Source: Eubacterium sp. (GTDB taxonomy: Bacteria > Bacillota > Clostridia > Lachnospirales > Lachnospiraceae). Taken from it: DNA of 6,417 nt. The stretch lies in contig JALFIK010000063.1 in the NCBI GenBank assembly GCA_022776205.1, positions 1 to 6,417 of the forward strand, in the 5' to 3' direction. A program made the translations under genes and the position numbers. Below the pieces are notes generated by a model. That model was not told where the DNA came from, ran no database searches, and saw only the letters and a list, made by a program, of their open reading frames with translations. The stretch's first letter is position 1, and every line of letters starts with the position of its first letter. Below are positions 1 through 5,638 of this stretch, piece by piece.

Positions 1-333
1 TTTTCTAAGTAAAATCTTCATTGAAAATGGTTTTGTAATGTAATCCTCTGCCCCGGATTCATATCCTGCCAAAGCATCCTCCTCCATATCCCTGGCTGTC
101 AGGTAAATGACCGGAACTTCTCTTTGCTTTTTTACCCACTGGCAAAAAGAGAAGCCCTCACCATCTGGAAGATTCACATCCAGAAGGACCATATCTATCT
201 GATTCTCAATAAAAATCTGCTTTCCTTTCTCCATAAAAGTCGCACCAAAAACTCCATATCCTGACTTTTTCAAAGAATAACAGATCGCCTGATTCAAATC
301 ATAATCATCTTCTACAACTAATATATTCTGCAT
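1..333 (-). CDS. Response regulator, receiver domain (3' end outside window)
   Basis: The 111 visible residues form a nearly complete CheY-like receiver domain. The protein would take phosphate from a partner sensor histidine kinase and pass the signal to an output domain. It opens MQNILVVEDDYD, with the acidic pair D9/D10. The phosphoacceptor is D52 in LLDVNLPDG, the conserved switch threonine is T79 in YLTARD, and the conserved lysine is K101 in ITKPF. The ATG at 331-333 is preceded by GGAGG (343-347) at a 9-nt spacing, which supports this start. The output domain lies beyond position 1. The K-P-F-S continuation after the receiver suits an OmpR/PhoB-type winged-helix regulator, but that is inference. 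A kinase gene would be expected further downstream, outside the window. The gene is separated from rpsI by a strong terminator, so it belongs to another transcription unit. Confidence 0.93.
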   Translation of the reverse strand, partial: MQNILVVEDDYDLNQAICYSLKKSGYGVFGATFMEKGKQIFIENQIDMVLLDVNLPDGEGFSFCQWVKKQREVPVIYLTARDMEEDALAGYESGAEDYITKPFSMKILLRK

Positions 334-400
334 ATCCTAATTCCTCCGATACAGATTCTCACAAAGATATCCCTGTATAGTAATGATACTTTCATAATGG

Positions 401-450
401 ATTGTACCACAGACTTTTCCTGAGTATAGAGAAAAAGCAAAGAATCTCAA
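401..450 (-). promoter_or_regulatory. Possible promoter region for the response regulator
   Basis: The response regulator follows a terminator and so needs a promoter in the 348-489 gap. Two weak candidates are visible. One is TTGAGA (445-450), a 16-bp spacer and TATACT (423-428). The other is an extended -10, TGG-TACAAT (401-409), without a clear -35. Neither is decisive. I see no other feature in this gap. Confidence 0.28.
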
Positions 451-489
451 TTTTGTGATTATTCTGTACTTCAACCAAGCTTCTTTGAC

Positions 490-526
490 AAAAAAAGTCC
501 ATCCGGGATAATCCCAGATGGACTTT
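490..526 (-). terminator. Intrinsic terminator after rpsI
   Basis: Read on the minus strand, AAAGTCCATC (517-526) pairs with GATGGACTTT (494-503) over 10 bp. After one mismatch (516/504), GGGA (512-515) pairs with TCCC (505-508) around a 3-nt loop. The hairpin runs directly into seven T residues (490-496). This is a textbook Rho-independent terminator, placed 34 bp after the rpsI stop, and it closes the rplM-rpsI unit. Confidence 0.94.
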
Positions 527-559
527 GAATATCTGTATTTGTCTCGTATGAACGTTTGA

Positions 560-952
560 TTAACGTTTGGAGAACTGCGGTGCTCTACGAGCTTTCTTGA
601 GACCGTATTTCTTTCTTTCCTTCATACGTGGGTCACGTGTTAAGAAACCTGCTTTCTTTAATGCAGGACGTAACTCAGGATCTGCTTCTGTTAAAGCTCT
701 TGCGATACCGTGTCTGATGGCACCGGCCTGTCCTGTGTATCCACCACCGTGCACATTAACTAAAACGTCAAATTTATCTGTTGTGGATGTTAATTCTAAT
801 GGCTGACGAACGATTACTTTTAATGTGTCAAATCCAAAATATTCATCCATATCTTTTTTATTGATTGTTACTTTACCTGTTCCTGGCATGAGATATACTC
901 TTGCAACACTGCTTTTTCTTCTGCCGGTTCCGTAATATCTTGTAGTAGCCAC
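560..952 (-). CDS. rpsI: 30S ribosomal protein S9
   Basis: S9 is a small-subunit protein of the 30S head whose basic C-terminal tail reaches the P-site tRNA. The 130-residue product is the normal length for Firmicutes. It shows the N-terminal GRRKSSVARV segment (residues 10-19), the S9 family signature from GGGYTGQ to GIARAL (69-87), and a lysine/arginine-rich tail ending in the invariant SKR. The start is GTG (950-952), not ATG. AGGAGG at 961-966 sits 8 nt upstream and fixes this choice, and translation begins with the expected ATTRYYGTGRR. It follows rplM by 18 bp, the usual L13-S9 pairing, and is followed by a strong terminator. Nothing is missing or broken. Confidence 0.98.
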   Translation of the reverse strand: MATTRYYGTGRRKSSVARVYLMPGTGKVTINKKDMDEYFGFDTLKVIVRQPLELTSTTDKFDVLVNVHGGGYTGQAGAIRHGIARALTEADPELRPALKKAGFLTRDPRMKERKKYGLKKARRAPQFSKR

Positions 953-960
953 TGACTTTT

Positions 961-966
961 CCTCCT
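961..966 (-). promoter_or_regulatory. Ribosome binding site fixing the rpsI GTG start
   Basis: AGGAGG lies 8 nt upstream of the GTG at 950-952, in the 18-bp gap between rplM and rpsI. No ATG lies at a suitable distance, so this site supports initiation at GTG. Confidence 0.85.
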
Positions 967-970
967 TAAA

Positions 971-1405
971 TTAATACTTGATTTCTAATTCTTTCGGCTG
1001 CTGAGCAGCATGTTTGTGATCAGGTCCAGCATATACATACAGTTTCTTGTACATCTGTCTTCCAAGAGGTCCCTTCGGAAGCATACCCTTTACAGCAAGT
1101 TCGATCACTTCTTCTGGTTTCTTAGCCAGTTTCTCTTTTAATGTTGTCTCCTTCATTCCTCCAACATAATCACTGTGGCGATAGTAAATCTTCTGATCTA
1201 ACTTCTTGCCGGTTACTTTAATCTTGTCAGCGTTTACAACGATAACATAGTCACCGCAGTCCATATGCGGAGTAAAAATCGGTTTATTCTTTCCTCTTAA
1301 AATTCTTGCGATCTCGGATGCAAGACGTCCTAATGTATGTCCTGTAGCATCAACTACATACCAGTCTCTTGTGATGGTAGATGGGCTAGCCATAAAACTT
1401 TTCAT
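971..1405 (-). CDS. rplM: 50S ribosomal protein L13
   Basis: L13 is an early-assembling 23S rRNA-binding protein of the large subunit. The 144-residue product matches the usual Firmicutes length. The family pattern is clear: WYVVDATG with LGRLAS (15-30), LRGK with FTPHMDCGD (36-52), NADKIKVTGKK (58-68), YYRHSDYVGG (74-83), GMLPKGPLGRQM (107-118), and a C-terminal VYAGPDHKHAAQQP (124-137). The ATG at 1403-1405 has GGAGGAG (1414-1420) 8 nt upstream. A second ATG four codons in (M5) is less well placed. It is the first gene of a two-gene unit with rpsI, behind its own consensus promoter and a long, foldable leader. In E. coli L13 represses its own operon, and Firmicutes have a described L13 leader family in Rfam, so autoregulation here is plausible but unproven. 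Confidence 0.98.
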   Translation of the reverse strand: MKSFMASPSTITRDWYVVDATGHTLGRLASEIARILRGKNKPIFTPHMDCGDYVIVVNADKIKVTGKKLDQKIYYRHSDYVGGMKETTLKEKLAKKPEEVIELAVKGMLPKGPLGRQMYKKLYVYAGPDHKHAAQQPKELEIKY

Positions 1406-1564
1406 GAGTTGTTCTCCTCCTGTTTATTCTTCAAAATCAACGGTTGCGATATGACTTCCTGGCTGTCCGGACCCTCCATCATATCTGTTTCCTGCCCTGC
1501 AGCAGGTTTATGACAAAAATGCATCCCGGGGCTTTTGGGAGTACATTTTATATGCATACCACGA
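1406..1564 (-). ncRNA. Structured 5' leader of rplM (candidate L13 leader)
   Basis: About 160 nt separate the predicted transcription start from the rplM ATG, far more than translation initiation needs. On the minus strand I can fold three elements. Hairpin 1 pairs AAAATGTA-(C)-TCCC (1537-1549) with GGGA-TGCATTTT (1516-1527), 12 bp with a single C bulge and a 9-nt loop. Its lower part can also be read as a stem followed by five T residues. Hairpin 2 pairs CCTGC (1502-1506) with GCAGG (1491-1495). Hairpin 3 pairs GATATGA-TGG (1476-1485) with CCA and TCATATC (1460-1462 and 1448-1454), with GGAAG bulged on the 3' side. The Shine-Dalgarno (1414-1420) stays outside these stems. An rplM leader RNA family is known from Firmicutes. 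Assignment to it rests on position and foldability, not on a covariance match. Confidence 0.55.
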
Positions 1565-1570
1565 TTTAAT

Positions 1571-1599
1571 ATTATATAACACTCCGCCCGGTGTGTCAA
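1571..1599 (-). promoter_or_regulatory. Consensus sigma-A promoter for rplM-rpsI
   Basis: TTGACA (1594-1599) and TATAAT (1571-1576) both match the housekeeping consensus exactly and are separated by exactly 17 bp. Transcription should start near 1562-1565. The promoter lies 29 bp after the nitroreductase stop, and gives rplM-rpsI expression independent of the ecf-truA group upstream. Confidence 0.88.
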
Positions 1600-1627
1600 C
1601 TGGATTTTCCTTATTCATGAGGCTTTT

Positions 1628-2209
1628 TTAATGTTTTATAATAATATCTTTCAGTTTTCTTTTCGGTACATAATGCACATCATTTTCATCACGATAATAG
1701 TTTGTATCCTGTCCTTCTTCAATCTCAGTCAGCACAATTTTTTCTGCCGGTTTTCCAAAGGCTACGATAAGCATCGGCTGTAAATTTTCAGAAAGAGCAA
1801 GGGTATCTTTGACTTTAGCCGGAGAAAAATTACCGATCATACAGCCGCCTAGTCCTTTTTCCGCTGCCGCAAGAAGCATTGTCTGGGCAACAATTCCCAC
1901 ATCTTTCTGATATCTTGCCAGATTTTCACCGATTTTTAAATCCTGACAGATAATAATAAAACCCGTCGGACACATTCCGTCATGGGGAAGTTTCATTTCA
2001 GGAAGGGCTCTTGCCCATTTTGTCATTTTCTGGATCTGTTCCACTTCTTTCTTTTCCCAGGAAAGATAGTAACGAAACGGCTGCGCATTTACACTAGACG
2101 GTGCAAAACGGGCACAATCCACAAAGTCTTCCAGCTCTTTTTCTGTAAAACGATAAGTTTCATCGTATCCACGGTAACTTCTGTTTGCCTTAACTAAATC
2201 TTTAAACAT
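1628..2209 (-). CDS. FMN-dependent nitroreductase-family protein
   Basis: The 193-residue protein belongs to the nitroreductase fold family, soluble FMN enzymes that usually act as homodimers and reduce nitro compounds, quinones or flavins with NAD(P)H. The visible family marks are the N-terminal RSYRGYD (10-16) for FMN phosphate contact, APSSVNAQPFRY (36-47), the DVGIVAQTMLLAAAEKGLGG stretch (103-122) typical of the dimer core, and FGKP (151-154). The substrate cannot be told from sequence. GGAGG (2214-2218) lies 4 nt before the ATG, rather close but usable. It begins only 14 bp after the truA stop, so it is almost certainly cotranscribed with truA. No intrinsic terminator is visible after it, so read-through into rplM-rpsI is possible. 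It has no evident role in translation or vitamin uptake, and is the odd member of this block. Confidence 0.9.
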   Translation of the reverse strand: MFKDLVKANRSYRGYDETYRFTEKELEDFVDCARFAPSSVNAQPFRYYLSWEKKEVEQIQKMTKWARALPEMKLPHDGMCPTGFIIICQDLKIGENLARYQKDVGIVAQTMLLAAAEKGLGGCMIGNFSPAKVKDTLALSENLQPMLIVAFGKPAEKIVLTEIEEGQDTNYYRDENDVHYVPKRKLKDIIIKH

Positions 2210-2223
2210 ATTTCCTCCGCAAT

Positions 2224-2979
2224 TTACAAATATTCAATTTCTTTTAAAAACAATCCCTTTGCCGGAACCGTTTCTCCGGCCAGACTTCTGTCTTTGGCCT
2301 CCAAAATTTCTTTTACATGGACAGGTGGATAGACTCCGATCCCCACTTTGATGAGCGTTCCGCTTATGATTCGGACCATATTATATAAAAATCCCTCGCC
2401 TTTTACCTGTATGATTACATTTTTCATCGTCGGACCCGGCCCTGGTACTGCCTCAACATGAATGGCATTTACAGTACGGACCGTCGTTTGTGCCTGCGTT
2501 TTTGCGGCACAAAAACTTTTAAAGTCATGGGTTCCCACCAGATACTGTCCTGCTTCTTCCATGGCACTTATGTCCAGATCCATTGTCACAAGATGGGAAT
2601 ACAGCCTTTGTGTCGGGAAAGGAATTTTCCCGTTCTGAATATGGTATTCGTAAGTTTTTCTCGTATCACAGTGGCGCGGATGGAAATCGTTTGCCACCTG
2701 GCAGGAGGCAACAATACGAATATCCTCCGGCAGGCATGGATTAACTGCCAGACAGATTTTTTCCGGTGGAATCGTTGTCTTTGTATCAAAAACTGCCACA
2801 TTTCCCATGGCATGCACACCGGAATCAGTCCGGCTTGCCCCGATAATATGAATTTCTTCTTTCAGAAATCCGGAAAGTGCCCGATTTAACACCTCTTCAA
2901 TTGTCAGTCCATTGGGCTGTATCTGCCATCCACTGTAGTTTGTCCCATCGTAGGCAACGGTAATCTTTATTCTTTTCAT
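2224..2979 (-). CDS. truA: tRNA pseudouridine(38-40) synthase
   Basis: TruA converts uridines 38, 39 and 40 of the tRNA anticodon arm to pseudouridine and acts as a homodimer. The 251-residue product has the expected VAYDGTNYSGWQIQPN start (8-23). The catalytic motif SRTDSGVHA (49-57) carries the nucleophilic aspartate D52. The active-site tyrosine region RKTYEY (107-112) is present, as is the C-terminal GEGFLYNMVRIISGTL segment (194-209). I place the start at the ATG at 2977-2979 because AGGAG (2989-2993) lies 9 nt upstream. A TTG at 2986-2988 would lengthen the protein by three residues but abuts that site. The ecfT stop codon lies within the same Shine-Dalgarno, so translation is probably coupled. 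Placement of truA after ecfT and near rplM-rpsI is common in Firmicutes. Confidence 0.97.
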   Translation of the reverse strand: MKRIKITVAYDGTNYSGWQIQPNGLTIEEVLNRALSGFLKEEIHIIGASRTDSGVHAMGNVAVFDTKTTIPPEKICLAVNPCLPEDIRIVASCQVANDFHPRHCDTRKTYEYHIQNGKIPFPTQRLYSHLVTMDLDISAMEEAGQYLVGTHDFKSFCAAKTQAQTTVRTVNAIHVEAVPGPGPTMKNVIIQVKGEGFLYNMVRIISGTLIKVGIGVYPPVHVKEILEAKDRSLAGETVPAKGLFLKEIEYL

Positions 2980-2988
2980 ACTGCACAA

Positions 2989-2993
2989 CTCCT
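2989..2993 (-). promoter_or_regulatory. Ribosome binding site of truA overlapping the ecfT stop
   Basis: AGGAG precedes the truA ATG by 9 nt. Its first two bases are also the last two of the ecfT TAG stop (2992-2994). A ribosome ending ecfT therefore sits on the truA initiation region. The site also rules out the TTG start that directly abuts it. Confidence 0.8.
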
Positions 2994-3780
2994 AAAATAA
3001 TAAAAACGCGAATGCGGCCATTAATATCATATAGAGGAAAAGAAATCCACAGGCCACATAGTCTCTCCTTTCATACCGAAGGGGATGGAGTTTTGTTTTG
3101 CCCTCGCCTCCGTGATAACACCGGGCATCCATGGCAAAAGCCAGATCCGAGGCCCTCCTTACCGCTGCGATAAAAAGAGGAACAAGAACAGGGACCAGTT
3201 TTTCCCCTCTCTCAATCAGTCCTCCTGTTTCAAAATCGATTCCTCTTGCCATCTGCGCTTTTTTTATTTTATTCAATTCTTCGGATAGAATCGGAATAAA
3301 GCGAAGGGCAATGGACATCATCATGGAAAATTCATGAACAGGTACATGCATCCGTTTTAAAAAGTTAAGACTTTGTTCCATCCCGTCTGTCAGCTGTTTT
3401 GGCGTAGTGGTGAGTGTCATTACAGAAGAACCGATGATTAAATAAATCAGCCTTACCGCCAGATAAAAGGCCGTCCATAACCCTTCCGACGTGACGGACA
3501 GTGGGCCGATATTTAAAATCTCATGTCCCTGTGTACAAAATAAATTTACCGCAACGGAAAATAAAATAATAAAAAGAATCGGACGGATTCCTTTGAGCAT
3601 CTTCCCCGGCGGAACTTTAGACAAGAAAATTATCAGCCCGAGGAATGCTGTGGAAAGAATCAGATTTTCCGGATTTTTGGGGAAAAACAGGCTCAGGACA
3701 AAAAGAAGTGTTCCAAGGAGTTTAACCCGGGGATCCAGTCTGTGGATAATGGAATCCGCCTGATAATATTGTCCGATCAT
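2992..3780 (-). CDS. ecfT: ECF transporter transmembrane (T) component
   Basis: EcfT is the membrane scaffold that joins the EcfA1-EcfA2 ATPase pair to interchangeable vitamin-binding S proteins. The 262-residue product is the usual length. It has the conserved HRLDPRVKLLG start (13-23), hydrophobic segments at roughly 20-33, 39-53, 67-82, 104-122 and 241-261, and a long cytoplasmic helical region in between. That region carries the two coupling motifs that contact the ATPases: ARG in QMARGIDFETG (residues 178-180) and ARC in MDARCYHGGEGKT (residues 219-221). The ATG at 3778-3780 overlaps the ecfA2 stop by 4 bp, with GGGAGG (3789-3794) 8 nt upstream. No S component gene is in the window, so this is best read as the shared (group II) module. 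The vitamins served cannot be inferred. Confidence 0.96.
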   Translation of the reverse strand: MIGQYYQADSIIHRLDPRVKLLGTLLFVLSLFFPKNPENLILSTAFLGLIIFLSKVPPGKMLKGIRPILFIILFSVAVNLFCTQGHEILNIGPLSVTSEGLWTAFYLAVRLIYLIIGSSVMTLTTTPKQLTDGMEQSLNFLKRMHVPVHEFSMMMSIALRFIPILSEELNKIKKAQMARGIDFETGGLIERGEKLVPVLVPLFIAAVRRASDLAFAMDARCYHGGEGKTKLHPLRYERRDYVACGFLFLYMILMAAFAFLLF

Positions 3781-4670
3781 CCACTATTCCTCCCGTTCTT
3801 ATTTTCTTCAAGTATTTTACATAACCATTTTGCCAGTTGTCTTTGTGTAAGAGGCACACTGTCCTCCTTAAGTGCTGTGCTTAAATTAAATCTTTCTCTG
3901 ACATCCATATAGAATCGAACGACATCAGGAACGTTCAGCCCCATTTTTTTCAGTTCGTCCTTTTTTACAAAGATTTCTTCTGGTTTTCCATCCATTCGGA
4001 CCGAACCATTCTCCATGGCAATCACACGTTTCGCATGTGCAGCTGCTTCATTCATATTATGGGAAACAATGACAATGGAAATCCCTTTTTTCTCATTTAA
4101 GAAATGCAGAATTTCAAATAACTTTTCCTTACCCGGATAATCCAACCCCGCAAGAGGTTCATCCAGAATCAGATATTCCGGCTCCATCGCCAGCACCCCG
4201 GCTAAAGCCACCCTTCTTTTTTGACCTCCGGACAGAGAAAACGGGGAAACTCCCTCCAGTTTTTCATCCAGTCCCATAACCTCCATCGCATGACGGGCTT
4301 TTGCCTCGCTTTCTATCTTTCCAAATCCAAGATTTTGTGGTCCAAAAGCAATATCTTTTAATACCGTTTCTTCAAAAATCTGATACTCCGGATATTGAAA
4401 GCATAACCCCACTTTCTGACGAAGCACTTTTTTATCAAAATTTTTCTCCCATATATTTTCCCCGTCAAAAAAACAATTCCCCTCTGTGGGACGAAGCAAT
4501 CCATTCAGATGCTGAATCAGAGTGGATTTTCCTGAACCGGTTTTTCCGATCAGTGCAATGAATTCTCCGGGAGAAATATGGAGGGTCACATTATGGAGTG
4601 CAGTTTTGCCACCCGCAGAAGTATTCGTCTGATATTGATAACTTACCCTTTCCAGACTGATTCCTTTCAT
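3777..4670 (-). CDS. ecfA2: ECF transporter ATP-binding protein EcfA2
   Basis: This is the second ABC ATPase of the energy-coupling factor module; with EcfA1 it powers uptake of vitamins or metals captured by S components. From the chosen start it is 297 residues. It shows Walker A GKTGSGKST (42-50), a Q-loop in FQYPEYQIFE (91-100), signature LSGGQ (146-150) followed by KRR, Walker B YLILDEP (166-172) with catalytic E171, D-loop AGLD (174-177) and H-loop H204 in VSHNM. The YPEYQ and AGLD forms fit EcfA2 rather than EcfA1. The ATG at 4668-4670 is chosen because GGAGG (4677-4681) is 6 nt upstream and the family alignment begins there. The open frame extends 50 codons further into ecfA1 without support. 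The start overlaps the ecfA1 stop as ATGA, and its own stop overlaps ecfT in the same way. Confidence 0.96.
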   Translation of the reverse strand: MKGISLERVSYQYQTNTSAGGKTALHNVTLHISPGEFIALIGKTGSGKSTLIQHLNGLLRPTEGNCFFDGENIWEKNFDKKVLRQKVGLCFQYPEYQIFEETVLKDIAFGPQNLGFGKIESEAKARHAMEVMGLDEKLEGVSPFSLSGGQKRRVALAGVLAMEPEYLILDEPLAGLDYPGKEKLFEILHFLNEKKGISIVIVSHNMNEAAAHAKRVIAMENGSVRMDGKPEEIFVKKDELKKMGLNVPDVVRFYMDVRERFNLSTALKEDSVPLTQRQLAKWLCKILEENKNGRNSG

Positions 4671-5527
4671 TTTTTTCCTCCATTTTTTTCCAGGAAGCAT
4701 AGTAGTTCCTCTCTGGTAATGACTTGTTCCGGAACTTCGATTCCAAACTCTTTTAATGACTGGATCACTTTTTGAACAAAAGGAAGTTCGAGATGATTCT
4801 CTGACATTTTTTCCGGACACTTTAACAGGTCCGCCGGTTTTCCCTGAAGCGTAATTCTACCCTGATTCATAACATAAAGATAATCTGCTAAAAGAACCTC
4901 TTCCGGAAAATGAGTAATATAGAGTATGGTAATTTTTTTTTCTTTATTTAACGTCTCAATCGCGCCAAGGACTTCTTTTCTTCCCTGCGGATCGATCATG
5001 GCTGTCGGCTCGTCAAATATAATACAGGACGGCTCCATGGCAAGGATTGAAGAAATGGCAATTTTCTGTTTCTGTCCTCCGGAAAGATTTCCCGGAACCG
5101 CCTGTCTGTATCCACTCATACCTACCGCATCAAGCGCCCGGGTGATTCTCCGATCAATTTCCTCCGGCACAACCCCAAGATTTTCGGGTCCGAACGCCAC
5201 ATCCTCCTCCACTACATTTCCGATGAGCTGGTTATCCGGATTTTGAAAAACCATCCCTGCCGTCTGACGAATTGCAAAAACATCCTTACTCTCGGCCGTA
5301 TTTTTTCCGTCCACATAAACAATTCCATCTGTAGGTTTCAGTAAGGCAGCAAGCTGTTTTGCCAGGGTAGACTTACCTGAGCCGTTGTGTCCGAGAATTC
5401 CGATAAAGTCTCCCTTGTTTACTGACAGAGAAATATCATTAATGGCAGTATTTTCCTTAACTTCTTCCTTTTCCCCGAAATACATTTTGTACTTATATAC
5501 AAGATTTTTAACATCTATAAAACCCAT
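4667..5527 (-). CDS. ecfA1: ECF transporter ATP-binding protein EcfA1
   Basis: This is the first ATPase of the ECF vitamin-transport module, a cytoplasmic subunit that dimerises with EcfA2 on EcfT. From the chosen start it is 286 residues, close to known EcfA1 proteins. It has Walker A GHNGSGKST (46-54), Q-loop FQNPDNQ (94-100), signature LSGGQ (148-152) followed by KQK, Walker B CIIFDEP (168-174) with catalytic E173, D-loop AMIDP (176-180) and H-loop H206 in YITHF. The FQNPDNQ form and its place as first gene of the pair identify EcfA1. I choose the ATG at 5525-5527, with GAGGG (5533-5537) 5 nt upstream. The reading frame stays open to a TTG at 5617, but that extension has no ribosome binding site and runs through a terminator hairpin. 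The stop overlaps the ecfA2 start (ATGA). Confidence 0.95.
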   Translation of the reverse strand: MGFIDVKNLVYKYKMYFGEKEEVKENTAINDISLSVNKGDFIGILGHNGSGKSTLAKQLAALLKPTDGIVYVDGKNTAESKDVFAIRQTAGMVFQNPDNQLIGNVVEEDVAFGPENLGVVPEEIDRRITRALDAVGMSGYRQAVPGNLSGGQKQKIAISSILAMEPSCIIFDEPTAMIDPQGRKEVLGAIETLNKEKKITILYITHFPEEVLLADYLYVMNQGRITLQGKPADLLKCPEKMSENHLELPFVQKVIQSLKEFGIEVPEQVITREELLCFLEKNGGKK

Positions 5528-5532
5528 AATTT

Positions 5533-5537
5533 CCCTC
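5533..5537 (-). promoter_or_regulatory. Ribosome binding site fixing the ecfA1 start
   Basis: GAGGG lies 5 nt before the ATG at 5525-5527. It supports this start over an in-frame TTG 30 codons upstream, which has no such site. Confidence 0.7.
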
Positions 5538-5569
5538 AAATCCAAGGTAATAAAAGATTTCTCTTCATT

Positions 5570-5600
5570 AAAAAAGGAGACTGTTTTCACAATCCCCTTC
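5570..5600 (-). terminator. Intrinsic terminator between rplQ and ecfA1
   Basis: On the minus strand GGGGATTGT (5589-5597) pairs along all nine positions with ACAGTCTCC (5576-5584). Two of the pairs are G-U, and a GAAA tetraloop (5585-5588) closes the hairpin. Six T residues follow directly (5570-5575), and two A residues upstream (5598-5599) can extend the stem. This is the expected end of the long ribosomal protein-rpoA-rplQ transcript. It starts 39 bp after the rplQ stop and ends 42 bp before the ecfA1 start. G-U pairs may make it leaky. Confidence 0.82.
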
Positions 5601-5638
5601 GTCTTCAAGTATATCAACAGGACATACTGTCATTCATA

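Noticed and set aside
1402..1557. An open reading frame of about 51 codons through the rplM leader, ending in TGA that overlaps the rplM ATG (longer still if a TTG at 1599 is used).
   Set aside because: The TTG start lies inside the -35 element. The ATG at 1555-1557 would be only about 7 nt from the predicted transcription start and has no Shine-Dalgarno. The residues look like no family I know, and the region folds as RNA. Conservation of the peptide in relatives would reopen the question.
1600..1627. A possible terminator after the nitroreductase gene.
   Set aside because: On the minus strand no stem longer than about 3 bp precedes a T tract. The run of T residues in this stretch lies on the plus strand.
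2458..2889. A long plus-strand open frame opposite truA, with similar plus-strand frames opposite rpsI, ecfT, ecfA2, ecfA1 and rplQ.
   Set aside because: They lie wholly antisense to well-supported genes, resemble no known family, and are rich in Cys/Phe/His/Ser, as expected for shadow frames.
4671..4820. A 50-codon upstream extension of ecfA2 inside ecfA1.
   Set aside because: It overlaps the C-terminal coding part of ecfA1. A good Shine-Dalgarno supports the ATG at 4668-4670, giving the usual ATGA coupling.
5528..5617. A 30-codon N-terminal extension of ecfA1 starting at TTG.
   Set aside because: It has no ribosome binding site and spans a terminator hairpin with its T tract. The family alignment starts at the ATG at 5525-5527, which has its own Shine-Dalgarno.
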